From positions 30,225,501-30,289,500 of the forward strand of contig CP114481.1 in the NCBI GenBank assembly GCA_027186245.1: a stretch of DNA of 64,000 nucleotides, given 5' to 3'. The notes under the pieces are model-generated. The model was not told the DNA's origin. It did no database searches and worked only from the letters and a program-made list of their open reading frames with translations. The position numbers and the translations under genes were made by a program. This document shows positions 23,265-36,047 of this stretch, piece after piece (positions within the stretch are counted from its first letter, which is position 1; the number at the start of each line of letters is the position of its first letter). Source of the stretch: Coriaria nepalensis. Its lineage: Eukaryota > Streptophyta > Magnoliopsida > Cucurbitales > Coriariaceae.

Positions 23265-24401
23265 AAATGCAAGTTTTCTGCATTAACTTGCACATGATCA
23301 ACGCAAGGAAACTGTGCATTCGTTTAACCTTAAAATCATTTCGACGAGTCATTTCAAGTCAATATCTTATTTCAAAGTAATTCGAACGAGCACTATTTTT
23401 GCACTACAAATGCAAGTTTTGTGCATAACTTGCACATGATCAATGCAAGGAAACTGTGCATTCCTTTAACCTTAAAATCATTTCAATGTGTCATTTCAAG
23501 TCAATAACTTATTTCAAAGCAAGTCGAACGAATTCTATTTTTTCACTACAAACAGAAGTTTTGTGCATAACTTGCAAATGATCAATGCAAGGAAAGTGTG
23601 CATTCGTTTAACCTTAAAATCATTTCAATGAGTCATTTCAAGTCAATATCTTATTTCAAAGTAATTCGAACGAGCACTATTTTTGCACTACAAATGCAAG
23701 TTTTCGGCATAACCTGCAAATGATCAATGCAAGGAAAGTGTGCATTCGTTTTACCTTTAAATCATTTCAATGAGTCACTTCAAGTCAATAACTTATTTCA
23801 AAGCAAGTCGAACGAATTCAATTTTTGCACTACAAACACAAGTTTTGTGCATAACTTGCGAATGAATAATGCAAGGAAAGTGTGCATTCGTTTAACCTTA
23901 AAATCATTTCGACGAGTCATTTCAAGTCAATATCTTATTTCAAAATAATTCGAACGAGCACTATTTTTGCACTACAAATGCAAGTTTTCGGCATAACTTG
24001 CAAATGATCAATGCAAGGAAAGTGTGCATTCGTTTTACCTTTAAATCATTTCAATGAGTCATTTCAAGTCAATAACTTATTTCAGAGCAAGTCAAACGAA
24101 TTCTATTTTTGCACTACAAACACAAGTTTTGTGCATAACTTGCAAATGATCAATGCAAGGAAAGTGTGCATTCGTTTAACCTTAAAATCATTTCAATGAG
24201 TCATTTCAAGTCAATAACTTATTTCAAAGCAAGTCAAACGAATTCTATTTTTGCACTACAAACACAAGTTTTGTGCATAACTTGCAAGTGATCAATGCAA
24301 GGAAAGTGTGCATTCGTTTAACCTTAAAATCATTTCAATGAGTCATTTCAAGTCAATAACTTATTTCAAAGCAAGTCGGACGAATTCTATTTTTGCACAA
24401 C
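23265..24401 (+). repeat. 14-monomer HOR, partial unit (8 monomers)
   Basis: Hybrid (143 bp with GCATTAAC), A, ACAGAAG form, E, D, E, AAATG form, B. The D copy has GCGAATGAATAATGC and ends in AAAATAATTCG. Both variants recur exactly 6676 bp later (30510-30651). Order then changes to the B/C-rich module. Confidence 0.88.
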
Positions 24402-26531
24402 AAACACAAGTTTTTTGCATAACTTCCAAATGATCAATGCAAGGAAAGTCTGCATTCGTTTAACCTTTAAATCATTTCAATGAGTCATTTCAAGTCAATA
24501 ACTTATTTCAAAGCAAGTCGAATGAATTCAATTTTTCCACTACAAACACAAGTTTTGTGAATAACTTGCAAATGATCAATGCAAGGATAGTGTGCATTCG
24601 TTTAACCTTAAAATCATTTCAATGAGTCATTTCAAGTCAATATCTTATTTCAAAGTAATTCGAACGACCACTATTTTTGCACTACAAATGCAAGTTTTCT
24701 GCATAACTTGCACATGATCAATGCAAGGAAACTGTGCATTCGTTTAACCTTAAAATCATTTCAATGTGTCATTTCAAGTCAATAACTTATTTCAAAGCAA
24801 GTCGAACGAATTCTATTTTTGCACTACAAACACAAGTTTTGTGCATAACTTGCAAGTGATCAATGCAAGGAAAGTGTGCATTCGTTTAACCTTAAAATCA
24901 TTTAAATGAGTCATTTCAAGTCAATAACTTATTTCAAAGCAAGTCGAACGAATTCAATTTTTGCACTACAAACACAAGTTTTGTGCATAACTTGCAAATG
25001 ATCAATGCAAGGAAAGTGTGCATTAGTTTAACCTTAAAATCATTTCAATGAGTCATTTCAAGTCAATATCTTATTTGAAAGTAATTTGAACGAGCCCTAT
25101 TTTTGCACTACAAATGCAAGTTTTCTGCATAACTTGCAAATGATCAATGCAAGGAAAGTGTGCATTCGTTTAACCTTAAAATAATTTCAATGAGTCATTT
25201 CAAGTCAATAACTTATTTCAAAGCAAGTCGAACGAATTCTATTTTTGCACTACAAACACAAGTTTTGTGCATAACTTGCAAGTGATCAATGCAAGGAAAG
25301 TGTGCATTCGTTTAACCTTAAAATCATTTCAATGAGTCAGTTGAAGTCAATAACTTATTTCAAAGCAAGTCGAACGAATTCTATTTTTGCACTACAAACA
25401 GAAGTTTTTTGCATAACTTGCAAATGATCAATGCAAGGAAAGTGTGCATTCGTTTAACCTTTAAATCATTTCAATGAGTTATTTCAAGTCAATAACTTAT
25501 TTCGAAGTAAGTCCAACGAATTCTATTTTTGCACTACAAACACAAGTTTTGTGCATAACTTGCAAGTGATCAATGCAAGGAAAGTGTGCATTCGTTTAAC
25601 CTTAAAATCATTTCAATGAGTCATTTCAAGTCAATAACTTATTTCAAAGCAAGTCGAACGAATTCTATTTTTGCACTACAAACAGAAGTTTTTTGCATAA
25701 CTTCCAAATGATCAATGCAAGGAAAGTCTGCATTCGTTTAACCTTTAAATCATTTCAATGAGTCATTTCAAGTCAATAACTTATTTCGAAGCAAGTCCAA
25801 CGAATTCTATTTTTGCACTACAAACACAAGTTTTGTGCATAACTTGCAAGTGATCAATGCAAGGAAAGTGTGCATTCGTTTAACCTTAAAATCATTTCAA
25901 TGAGTCATTTCAAGTCAATAACTTATTTCAAAGCAAGTCGAACGAATTCTATTTTTGCACTACAAACAGAAGTTTTTTGCATAACTTCCAAATGATCAAT
26001 GCAAGGAAAGTCTGCATTCGTTTAACCTTTAAATCATTTCAATGAGTCATTTCAAGTCAATAACTTATTTCAAAGCAAGTCGAACGAATTCAATTTTTCC
26101 ACTACAAACACAAGTTTTGTGAATAACTTGCAAATGATCAATGCAAGGATAGTGTGCATTCGTTTAACCTTAAAATCATTTCAATGAGTCATTTCAAGTC
26201 AATATCTTATTTCAAAGTAATTCGAACGACCACTATTTTTGCACTACAAATGCAAGTTTTCTGCATAACTTGCACATGATCAATGCAAGGAAACTGTGCA
26301 TTCGTTTAACCTTAAAATCATTTCAATGTGTCATTTCAAGTCAATAACTTATTTCAAAGCAAGTCGAACGAATTCTATTTTTGCACTACAAACACAAGTT
26401 TTGTGCATAACTTGCAAGTGATCAATGCAAGGAAAGTGTGCATTCGTTTAACCTTAAAATAATTTCAATGAGTCATTTCAAGTCAATAACTTATTTCAAA
26501 GCAAGTCGAACGAATTCTATTTTTGCACTAC
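24402..26531 (+). repeat. B/C-rich module between 14-monomer HOR stretches
   Basis: Order: C-like (ACACAAG with TTTTTTGC), D with GGATAG, A, B with TTTAAATGAG, F (CATTAG, GAGCCC), a CTGC form with AATAATTTC, B with GTCAGTTG, C', B, C, B, C, D with GGATAG, A, B with AATAATTTC. Three monomers end with the rare CGAAG(C/T)AAGTCCAACG. The B-C pair at 25538-25821 is repeated at 25822-26105, a 284-bp dimer. CGGACGAATTC near 24377 is private. Confidence 0.82.
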
Positions 26532-27951
26532 AAACACAAGTTTTGTGCATAACTTGCAAGTGATCAATGCAAGGAAAGTGTGCATTCGTTTAACCTTAAA
26601 ATCATTTCGACGAGTCATTTCAAGTCAATATCTTATTTCAAAGTAATTCGAACGAGCACTATTTTTGCACTACAAATGCAAGTTTTCGGCATAACTTGCA
26701 AATGATCAATGCAAGGAAAGTGTGCATTCGTTTTACCTTTAAATCATTTCAATGAGTCATTTCAAGTCAATAACTTATTTCAAAGCAAGTCAAATGAATT
26801 CTATTTTTGCACTACAAACACAAGTTTTGTGCATAACTTGCAAATGATCAATGCAAGGAAAGTGTGCATTCGTTTAACCTTAAAATCATTTCAATGAGTC
26901 ATTTCAAGTCAATAACTTATTTCAAAGCAAGTCAAACGAATTCTATTTTTGCACTACAAACACAAGTTTTGTGCATAACTTGCAAGTGATCAATGCAAGG
27001 AAAGTGTGCATTCGTTTAACCTTAAAATCATTTCAATGAGTCATTTCAAGTCAATAACTTATTTCAAAGCAAGTCGAACGAATTCTATTTTTGCACTACA
27101 AACAGAAGTTTTTTGCATAACTTCCAAATGATCAATGCAAGGAAAGTCTGCATTCGTTTAACCTTTAAATCATTTCAATGAGTCATTTCAAGTCAATATC
27201 TTATTTCAAAGCAAGTCGAACGAATTCAATTTTTGCACTACAAACCCAAGTTTTGTGCATAACTTGCAAATGATCAATGCACGGAAAGTGTGCAATCGTT
27301 TAACCTTAAAATCATTTCAATGAGTCATTTCAAGTCAATATCTTATTTCAGAGTAATTCGAACGAGCACTATTTTTGCACTACAAATGCAAGTTTTGTGC
27401 ATAACTTGCACATGATCAATGCAAGGAAACTGTGCATTCGTTTAACCTTAAAATCATTTCAATGTGTCATTTCAAGTCAATAACTTATTTCAAAGCAAGT
27501 CGAACGAATTCTATTTTGTGCACTACAAACACAAGTTTTGTGCATAACTTGCAAGTGATCAATGCAAGGAAAGTGTGCATTCGTTTAACCTTAAAATCAT
27601 TTCAATGAGTCATTTCAAGTCAATAACTTATTTCAAAGCAAGTCGAACGAATTCTATTTTTGCACTACAAACAGAAGTTTTTTGCATAACTTCCAAATGA
27701 TCAATGCAAGGAAAGTCTGCATTCGTTTAACCTTTAAATCATTTCAATGAGTCATTTCAAGTCAATATCTTATTTCAAAGCAAGTCGAACGAATTCAATT
27801 TTTGCACTACAAACACAAGTTTTGTGCATAACTTGCAAATGATCAATGCAAGGAAAGTGTGCATTCGTTTAACCTTAAAATCATTTCAATGAGTCATTTC
27901 AAGTCAATATCTTATTCAAAGTAGTTCGAACGACCACTATTTTTGCACTAC
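26532..27951 (+). repeat. 14-monomer HOR, last ten monomers of a unit
   Basis: D-like, E, AAATG form, B, C, D (CACGG), A (143 bp), B, C, D. This is positions 5 to 14 of the fourteen-monomer unit, so the previous module joins it mid-unit. A one-base deletion (CTTATTCAAAG) and GTAGTTCG are at 27913-27925, and ACAAACCCAAG is at 27242. The length is 1420 bp because the one-base insertion and deletion cancel. Confidence 0.85.
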
Positions 27952-29940
27952 AAATGCAAGTTTTCTGCATAACTTGCACATGATCAACGCAAGGAAACTG
28001 TGCATTCGTTTAACCTTAAAATCATTTCGACGAGTCATTTCAAGTCAATATCTTATTTCAAAGTAACTCGAACGAGCACTATTTTTGCACTACAAATGCA
28101 AGTTTTGTGCATAACTTGCACATGATCAATGCAAGGAAACTGTGCATTCCTTTAACCTTAAAATCATTTCAATGTGTCATTTCAAGTCAATAACTTATTT
28201 CAAAGCAAGTCGAACGAATTCTATTTTTTCACTACAAACAGAAGTTTTGTGCATAACTTGCAAATGATCAATGCAAGGAAAGTGTGCATTCGTTTAACCT
28301 TAAAATCATTTCAATGAGTCATTTCAAGTCAATATCTTATTTCAAAGTAATTCGAACGAGCACTATTTTTGCACTACAAATGCAAGTTTTCGGCATAACC
28401 TGCAAATGATCAATGCAAGGAAAGTGTGCATTCGTTTTACCTTTAAATCATTTCAATGAGTCATTTCAAGTCAATAACTTATTTCAAAGCAAGTCGAACG
28501 AATTCAATTTTTGCACTACAAACACAAGTTTTGTGCATAACTTGCAAATGATCAATGCAAGGAAAGTGTGCATTCGTTTAACCTTAAAATCATTTCGACG
28601 AGTCATTTCAAGTCAATATCTTATTTCAAAGTAATTCGAACGAGCACTATTTTTGCACTACAAATGCAAGTTTTCGGCATAAATTGCAAATGATCAATGC
28701 AAGGAAAGTGTGCATTCGTTTTACCTTTAAATCATTTCAATGAGTCATTTCAAGTCAATAACTTATTTCAAAGCAAGTCAAACGAATTCTATTTTTGCAC
28801 TACAAACACAAGTTTTGTGCATAACTTGCAAATGATCAATGCAAGGAAAGTGTGCATTCGTTTAACCTTAAAATCATTTCAATGAGTCATTTCAAGTCAA
28901 TAACTTATTTCAAAGCAAGTCGAACGAATTCTATTTTTGCACTACAAACCCAAGTTTTGTGCATAACTTGCAAGTGATCAATGCAAGGAAAGTGTGCATT
29001 CGTTTAACCTTAATATCATTTCAATGAGTCATTTCAAGTCAATAACTTATTTCAAAGCAAGTCGAACGAATTCTATTTTTGCACTACAAACAGAAGTTTT
29101 TTGCATAACTTCCAAATGATCAATGCAAGGAAAGTCTGCATTCGTTTAACCTTTAAATCATTTCAATGAGTCATTTCAAGTCAATATCTTATTTCAAAGC
29201 AAGTCGAACGAATTCAATTTTTGCACTACAAACACAAGTTTTGTGCATAACTTGCAAATGATCAATGCACGGAAAGTGTGCATTCGTTTAACCTTAAAAT
29301 CATTTCAATGAGTCATTTCAAGTCAATATCTTATTTCAGAGTAATTCGAACGAGCACTATTTTTGCACTACAAATGCAAGTTTTGTGTATAACTTGCACA
29401 TGATCAATGCAAGGAAACTGTGCATTCGTTTAACCTTAAAATCATTTCAATGTGTCATTTCAAGTCAATAACTTATTTCAAAGCAAGTCGAACGAATTCT
29501 ATTTTTTGCACTACAAACACAAGTTTTGTGCATAACTTGCAAGTGATCAATGCAAGGAAAGTGTGCATTCGTTTAACCTTAAAATCATTTCAATGAGTCA
29601 TTTCAAGTCAATAACTTACTTCAAAGCAAGTCGAACGAATTCTATTTTTGCACTACAAACAGAAGTTTTTTGCATAACTTCCAAATGATCAATGCAAGGA
29701 AAGTCTGCATTCGTTTAACCTTTAAATCATTTCAATGAGTCATTTCAAGTCAATATCTTATTTCAAAGCAAGTCGAACGAATTCAATTTTTGCACTACAA
29801 ACACAAGTTTTGTGCATAACTTGCAAATGATCAATGCAAGGAAAGTGTGCATTCGTTTAACCTTAAAATCATTTCAATGAGTCATTTCAAGTCAATATCT
29901 TATTTCAAAGTAATTCGAACGACCACTATTTTTGCACTAC
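27952..29940 (+). repeat. 14-monomer HOR unit (1989 bp)
   Basis: Complete fourteen-monomer unit in the usual order, with the CATTCCTTTAACC subfamily mark. Private changes include CATAAATTGC near 28679, CCTTAATATC near 29010 and GTGTATAACTT near 29386. Its CACGG monomer lacks the CAATCG change of earlier units. The inserted base in the A monomer appears as TATTTTTTGCAC. Confidence 0.88.
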
Positions 29941-32900
29941 AAATGCAAGTTTTCTGCATTAACTTGCACATGATCAACGCAAGGAAACTGTGCATTCGTT
30001 TAACCTTAAAATCATTTCGACGAGTCATTTCAAGTCAATATCTTATTTCAAAGTAATTCGAACGAGCACTATTTTTGCACTACAAATGCAAGTTTTGTGC
30101 ATAACTTGCACATGATCAATGCAAGGAAACTGTGCATTCCTTTAACCTTAAAATCATTTCAATGTGTCATTTCAAGTCAATAACTTATTTCAAAGCAAGT
30201 CGAACGAATTCTATTTTTTCACTACAAACAGAAGTTTTGTGCATAACTTGCAAATGATCAATGCAAGGAAAGTGTGCATTCGTTTAACCTTAAAATCATT
30301 TCAATGAGTCATTTCAAGTCAATATCTTATTTCAAAGTAATTCGAACGAGCACTATTTTTGCACTACAAATGCAAGTTTTCGGCATAACCTGCAAATGAT
30401 CAATGCAAGGAAAGTGTGCATTCGTTTTACCTTTAAATCATTTCAATGAGTCATTTCAAGTCAATAACTTATTTCAAAGCAAGTCGAACGAATTCAATTT
30501 TTGCACTACAAACACAAGTTTTGTGCATAACTTGCGAATGAATAATGCAAGGAAAGTGTGCATTCGTTTAACCTTAAAATCATTTCGACGAGTCATTTCA
30601 AGTCAATATCTTATTTCAAAATAATTCGAACGAGCACTATTTTTGCACTACAAATGCAAGTTTTCGGCATAACTTGCAAATGATCAATGCAAGGAAAGTG
30701 TGCATTCGTTTTACCTTTAAATCATTTCAATGAGTCATTTCAAGTCAATAACTTATTTCAAAGCAAGTCAAACGAATTCTATTTTTGCACTACAAACACA
30801 AGTTTTGTGCATAACTTGCAAATGATCAATGCAAGGAAAGTGTGCATTCGTTTAACCTTAAAATCATTTCAATGAGTCATTTCAAGTCAATAACTTATTT
30901 CAAAGCAAGTCAAACGAATTCTATTTTTGCACTACAAACACAAGTTTTGTGCATAACTTGCAAGTGATCAATGCAAGGAAAGTGTGCATTCGTTTAACCT
31001 TAAAATCATTTCAATGAGTCATTTCAAGTCAATAACTTATTTCAAAGCAAGTCGAACGAATTCTATTTTTGCACAACAAACAGAAGTTTTTTGCATAACT
31101 TCCAAATGATCAATGCAAGGAAAGTCTGCATTCGTTTAACCTTTAAATCATTTCAATGAGTCATTTCAAGTCAATAACTTATTTCAAAGCAAGTCGAACG
31201 AATTCAATTTTTCCACTACAAACACAAGTTTTGTGAATAACTTGCAAATGATCAATGCAAGGATAGTGTGCATTCGTTTAACCTTAAAATCATTTCAATG
31301 AGTCATTTCAAGTCAATATCTTATTTCAAAGTAATTCGAACGACCACTATTTTTGCACTACAAATGCAAGTTTTCTGCATAACTTGCACATGATCAATGC
31401 AAGGAAACTGTGCATTCGTTTAACCTTAAAATCATTTCAATGTGTCATTTCAAGTCAATAACTTATTTCAAAGCAAGTCGAACGAATTCTATTTTTGCAC
31501 TACAAACACAAGTTTTGTGCATAACTTGCAAGTGATCAATGCAAGGAAAGTGTGCATTCGTTTAACCTTAAAATCATTTAAATGAGTCATTTCAAGTCAA
31601 TAACTTATTTCAAAGCAAGTCGAACGAATTCAATTTTTGCACTACAAACACAAGTTTTGTGCATAACTTGCAAATGATCAATGCAAGGAAAGTGTGCATT
31701 AGTTTAACCCTAAAATCATTTCAATGAGTCATTTCAAGTCAATATCTTATTTGAAAGTAATTTGAACGAGCCCTATTTTGGCACTACAAATGCAAGTTTT
31801 CTGCATAACTTGCAAATGATCAATGCAAGGAAAGTGTGCATTCGTTTAACCTTAAAATAATTTCAATGAGTCATTTCAAGTCAATAACTTATTTCAAAGC
31901 AAGTCGAACGAATTCTATTTTTGCACTACAAACACAAGTTTTGTGCATAACTTGCAAGTGATCAATGCAAGGAAAGTGTGCATTCGTTTAACCTTAAAAT
32001 CATTTCAATGAGTCAGTTGAAGTCAATAACTTATTTCAAAGCAAGTCGAACGAATTCTATTTTTGCACTACAAACAGAAGTTTTTTGCATAACTTGCAAA
32101 TGATCAATGCAAGGAAAGTGTGCATTCGTTTAACCTTTAAATCATTTCAATGAGTCATTTCAAGTCAATAACTTATTTCGAAGCAAGTCCAACGAATTCT
32201 ATTTTTGCACTACAAACACAAGTTTTGTGCATAACTTGCAAGTGATCAATGCAAGGAAAGTGTGCATTCGTTTAACCTTAAAATCATTTCAATGAGTCAT
32301 TTCAAGTCAATAACTTATTTCAAAGCAAGTCGAACGAATTCTATTTTTGCACTACAAACAGAAGTTTTTTGCATAACTTCCAAATGATCAATGCAAGGAA
32401 AGTCTGCATTCGTTTAACCTTTAAATCATTTCAATGAGTCATTTCAAGTCAATAACTTATTTCGAAGCAAGTCCAACGAATTCTATTTTTGCACTACAAA
32501 CACAAGTTTTGTGCATAACTTGCAAGTGATCAATGCAAGGAAAGTGTGCATTCGTTTAACCTTAAAATCATTTCAATGAGTCATTTCAAGTCAATAACTT
32601 ATTTCAAAGCAAGTCGAACGAATTCTATTTTTGCACTACAAACAGAAGTTTTTTGCATAACTTCCAAATGATCAATGCAAGGAAAGTCTGCATTCGTTTA
32701 ACCTTTAAATCATTTCAATGAGTCATTTCAAGTCAATAACTTATTTCAAAGCAAGTCGAACGAATTCAATTTTTCCACTACAAACACAAGTTTTGTGAAT
32801 AACTTGCAAATGATCAATGCAAGGATAGTGTGCATTCGTTTAACCTTAAAATCATTTCAATGAGTCATTTCAAGTCAATATCTTATTTCAAAGTAATTCG

Positions 32901-33282
32901 AACGACCACTATTTTTGCACTACAAATGCAAGTTTTCTGCATAACTTGCACATGATCAATGCAAGGAAACTGTGCATTCGTTTAACCTTAAAATCATTTC
33001 AATGTGTCATTTCAAGTCAATAACTTATTTCAAAGCAAGTCGAACGAATTCTATTTTTGCACTACAAACACAAGTTTTGTGCATAACTTGCAAGTGATCA
33101 ATGCAAGGAAAGTGTGCATTCGTTTAACCTTAAAATAATTTCAATGAGTCATTTCAAGTCAATAACTTATTTCAAAGCAAGTCGAACGAATTCTATTTTT
33201 GCACTACAAACACAAGTTTTGTGCATAACTTGCAAGTGATCAATGCAAGGAAAGTGTGCATTCGTTTAACCTTAAAATCATT
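29515..33282 (+). repeat. Segmental duplication copy 2 (offset 6676 bp)
   Basis: Second copy of 22839-26606. The two differ at scattered sites, for example GTCGAACG against GTCGGACG (24377), GCACAACAAACAG against GCACAACAAACAC, and TATTTTGGCAC near 31780. The 14-monomer HOR part is at 29515-31077 and the B/C-rich module at 31078-33207. Whether this was one 6.7-kb tandem duplication or a copy-and-insert event cannot be decided by reading. Confidence 0.85.
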
Positions 33283-36047
33283 TCAATGAGTCATTTGAAG
33301 TCAATTACTTATTTCAAAGCAAGTCGAACGAATTCTATTTTTGCACTACAAACAGAAGTTTTTTGCATGACTTCCAAATGATCAATGCAAGGAAAGTCTG
33401 CATTTGTTTAACCTTTAAATCATTTCAATGAGTCATTTCAAGTCAATATCTTATTTCAAAGCAAGTCGAACGAATTCAATTTTTGCACTACAAACACAAG
33501 TTTTGTGCATAACTTGCAAATGATCAATGCAAGGATAGTGTGCATTCGTTTAACCTTAAAATCATTTCAATGAGTCATTTCAAGTCAATATCTTATTTCA
33601 AAGTAATTTGAACGACCACTATTTTTGCACTACAAATGCAAGTTTTCTGCATAACTTGCACATGATCAATGCAAGGAAACTGTGCATTCGTTTAACCTTA
33701 TAATCATTTCAATGTGTCATTTCAAGTCAATAACTTATTTCAAAGCAAGTCGAACGAATTCTATTTTTGCACTACAAACACAAGTTTTGTGCATAACTTG
33801 CAAGTGATCAATGCAAGGAAAGTGTGCATTCGTTTAACCTTAAAATCATTTCAATGAGTCATTTCAAGTCAATAACTTATTTCAAAGCAAGTCGAACGAA
33901 TTCTATTTTTGCACTACAAACAGAAGTTTTTTGCATAACTTGCAAATGATCAATGCAAGGAAAGTGTGCATTCGTTTAACCTTTAAATCATTTCAATGAG
34001 TCATTTCAAGTCAATAACTTATTTCGAAGCAAGTCCAACGAATTCTATTTTTGCACTACAAACACAAGTTTTGTGCATAACTTGCAAGTGATCAATGCAA
34101 GGAAAGTGTGCATTCGTTTAACCTTAAAATCATTTCAATGAGTCATTTCAAGTCAATAACTTATTTCAAAGCAAGTCGAACGAATTCTATTTTTGCACTA
34201 CAAACAGAAGTTTTGTGAATAACTTGCAAATGATCAATGCAAGGATAGTGTGCATTCGTTTAACCTTAAAATCATTTCAATGAGTCATTTCAAGTCAATA
34301 TCTTATTTCAAAGTAATTCGAACGACCACTATTTTTGCACTACAAATGCAAGTTTTCTGCATAACTTGCACATGATCAATGCAAGGAAACTGTGCATTCG
34401 TTTAACCTTAAAATCATTTCAATGTGTCATTTCAAGTCAATAACTTATTTCAAAGCAAGTCGAACGAATTCTATTTTTGCACTACAAACACAAGTTTTGT
34501 GCATAACTTGCAAGTGATCAATGCAAGGAAAGTGTGCATTCGTTTAACCTTAAAATCATTTCAATGAGTCATTTGAAGTCAATTACTTATTTCAAAGCAA
34601 GTCGAACGAATTCTATTTTTGCACTACAAACAGAAGTTTTTTGCATAACTTCCAAATGATCAATGCAAGGAAAGTCTGCATTCGTTTAACCTTTAAATCA
34701 TTTCAATGAGTCATTTCAAGTCAATAACTTATTTCAAAGCAAGTCGAACGAATTCAATTTTTCCACTACAAACACAAGTTTTGTGAATAACTTGCAAATG
34801 ATCAATGCAAGGATAGTGTGCATTCGTTTAACCTTAAAATCATTTCAATGAGTCATTTCAAGTCAATATCTTATTTCAAAGTAATTCGAACGACCACTAT
34901 TTTTGCACTACAAATGCAAGTTTTCTGCATAACTTGCACATGATCAATGCAAGGAAACTGTGCATTCGTTTAACCTTAAAATCATTTCAATGTGTCATTT
35001 CAAGTCAATAACTTATTTCAAAGCAAGTCGAACGAATTCTATTTTTGCACTACAAACACAAGTTTTGTGCATAACTTGCAAGTGATCAATGCAAGGAAAG
35101 TGTGCATTCGTTTAACCTTAAAATCATTTAAATGAGTCATTTCAAGTCAATAACTTATTTCAAAGCAAGTCGAACGAATTCAATTTTTGCACTACAAACA
35201 CAAGTTTTGTGCATAACTTGCAAATGATCAATGCAAGGAAAGTGTGCATTAGTTTAACCTTAAAATCATTTCAATGAGTCATTTCAAGTCAATATCTTAT
35301 TTGAAAGTAATTTGAACGAGCCCTATTTTTGCACTACAAATGCAAGTTTTCTGCATAACTTGCAAATGATCAATGCAAGGAAAGTGTGCATTCGTTTAAC
35401 CTTAAAATAATTTCAATGAGTCATTTCAAGTCAATAACTTATTTCAAAGCAAGTCGAACGAATTCTATTTTTGCACTACAAACACAAGTTTTGTGCATAA
35501 CTTGCAAGTGATCAATGCAAGGAAAGTGTGCATTCGTTTAACCTTAAAATCATTTCAATGAGTCATTTCAAGTCAATAACTTATTTCAAAGCAAGTCGAA
35601 CGAATTCTATTTTTGCACTACAAACAGAAGTTTTTTGCATAAATTCCAAATGATCAATGCAAGGAAAGTCTGCATTCGTTTAACCTTAAAATCATTTCAA
35701 TGAGTCATTTCAAGTCAATAACTTATTTCAAAGCAAGTCGAACGAATTCTATTTTTGCACTACAAACAGAAGTTTTTTGCATAACTTCCAAATGATCAAT
35801 GCAAGGAAAGTCTGCATTCGTTTAACCTTTAAATCATTTCAATGAGTCATTTCAAGTCAATATCTTATTTCAAAGCAAGTTGAACGAATTCAATTTTTGC
35901 ACTACAAACACAAGTTTTGTGCATAACTTGCAAATGATCAATGCAAGGAAAGTGTGCATTCGTTTAACCTTAAAATCATTTCAATGAGTCATTTCAAGTC
36001 AATATCTTATTTCAAAGTAATTCGAACGAGCACTATTTTTGCACTAC
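33208..36047 (+). repeat. Mosaic block with a 9-monomer offset
   Basis: B-C-D-A modules without a long regular unit. CATTTGAAGTCAATTAC at about 33292 recurs at about 34570, 1278 bp (9 monomers) on, and the following C and D monomers also match. The stretch from 34770 to 35621 repeats the D-A-B-F-B series of 31220-32071 at 3550 bp (25 monomers). GCATGACTTCC near 33366 and CATAAATTCC near 35640 are local variants. At 35622 and 35764 two C-type monomers follow each other, which is unusual. Confidence 0.7.

Larger units (their letters stand above)
22839..26606 (+). repeat. Segmental duplication copy 1 (offset 6676 bp)
   Basis: About 3.77 kb that reappears at 29515-33282. Diagnostic shared variants are GCATTAAC (23281, 29957), GCGAATGAATAATGC, GAGTCAGTTGAAG (25335, 32011), CGAAGCAAGTCCAACG and GGATAGTG (24585, 31261). 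The offset is 47 monomers plus 2 bp. The right edge is sharp: near 26607 copy 1 continues with TTTCGACGAGTC, copy 2 with TTTCAATGAGTCATTTGAAG. It crosses from 14-monomer HOR into the B/C-rich module, so it copied an existing junction. Confidence 0.85.
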
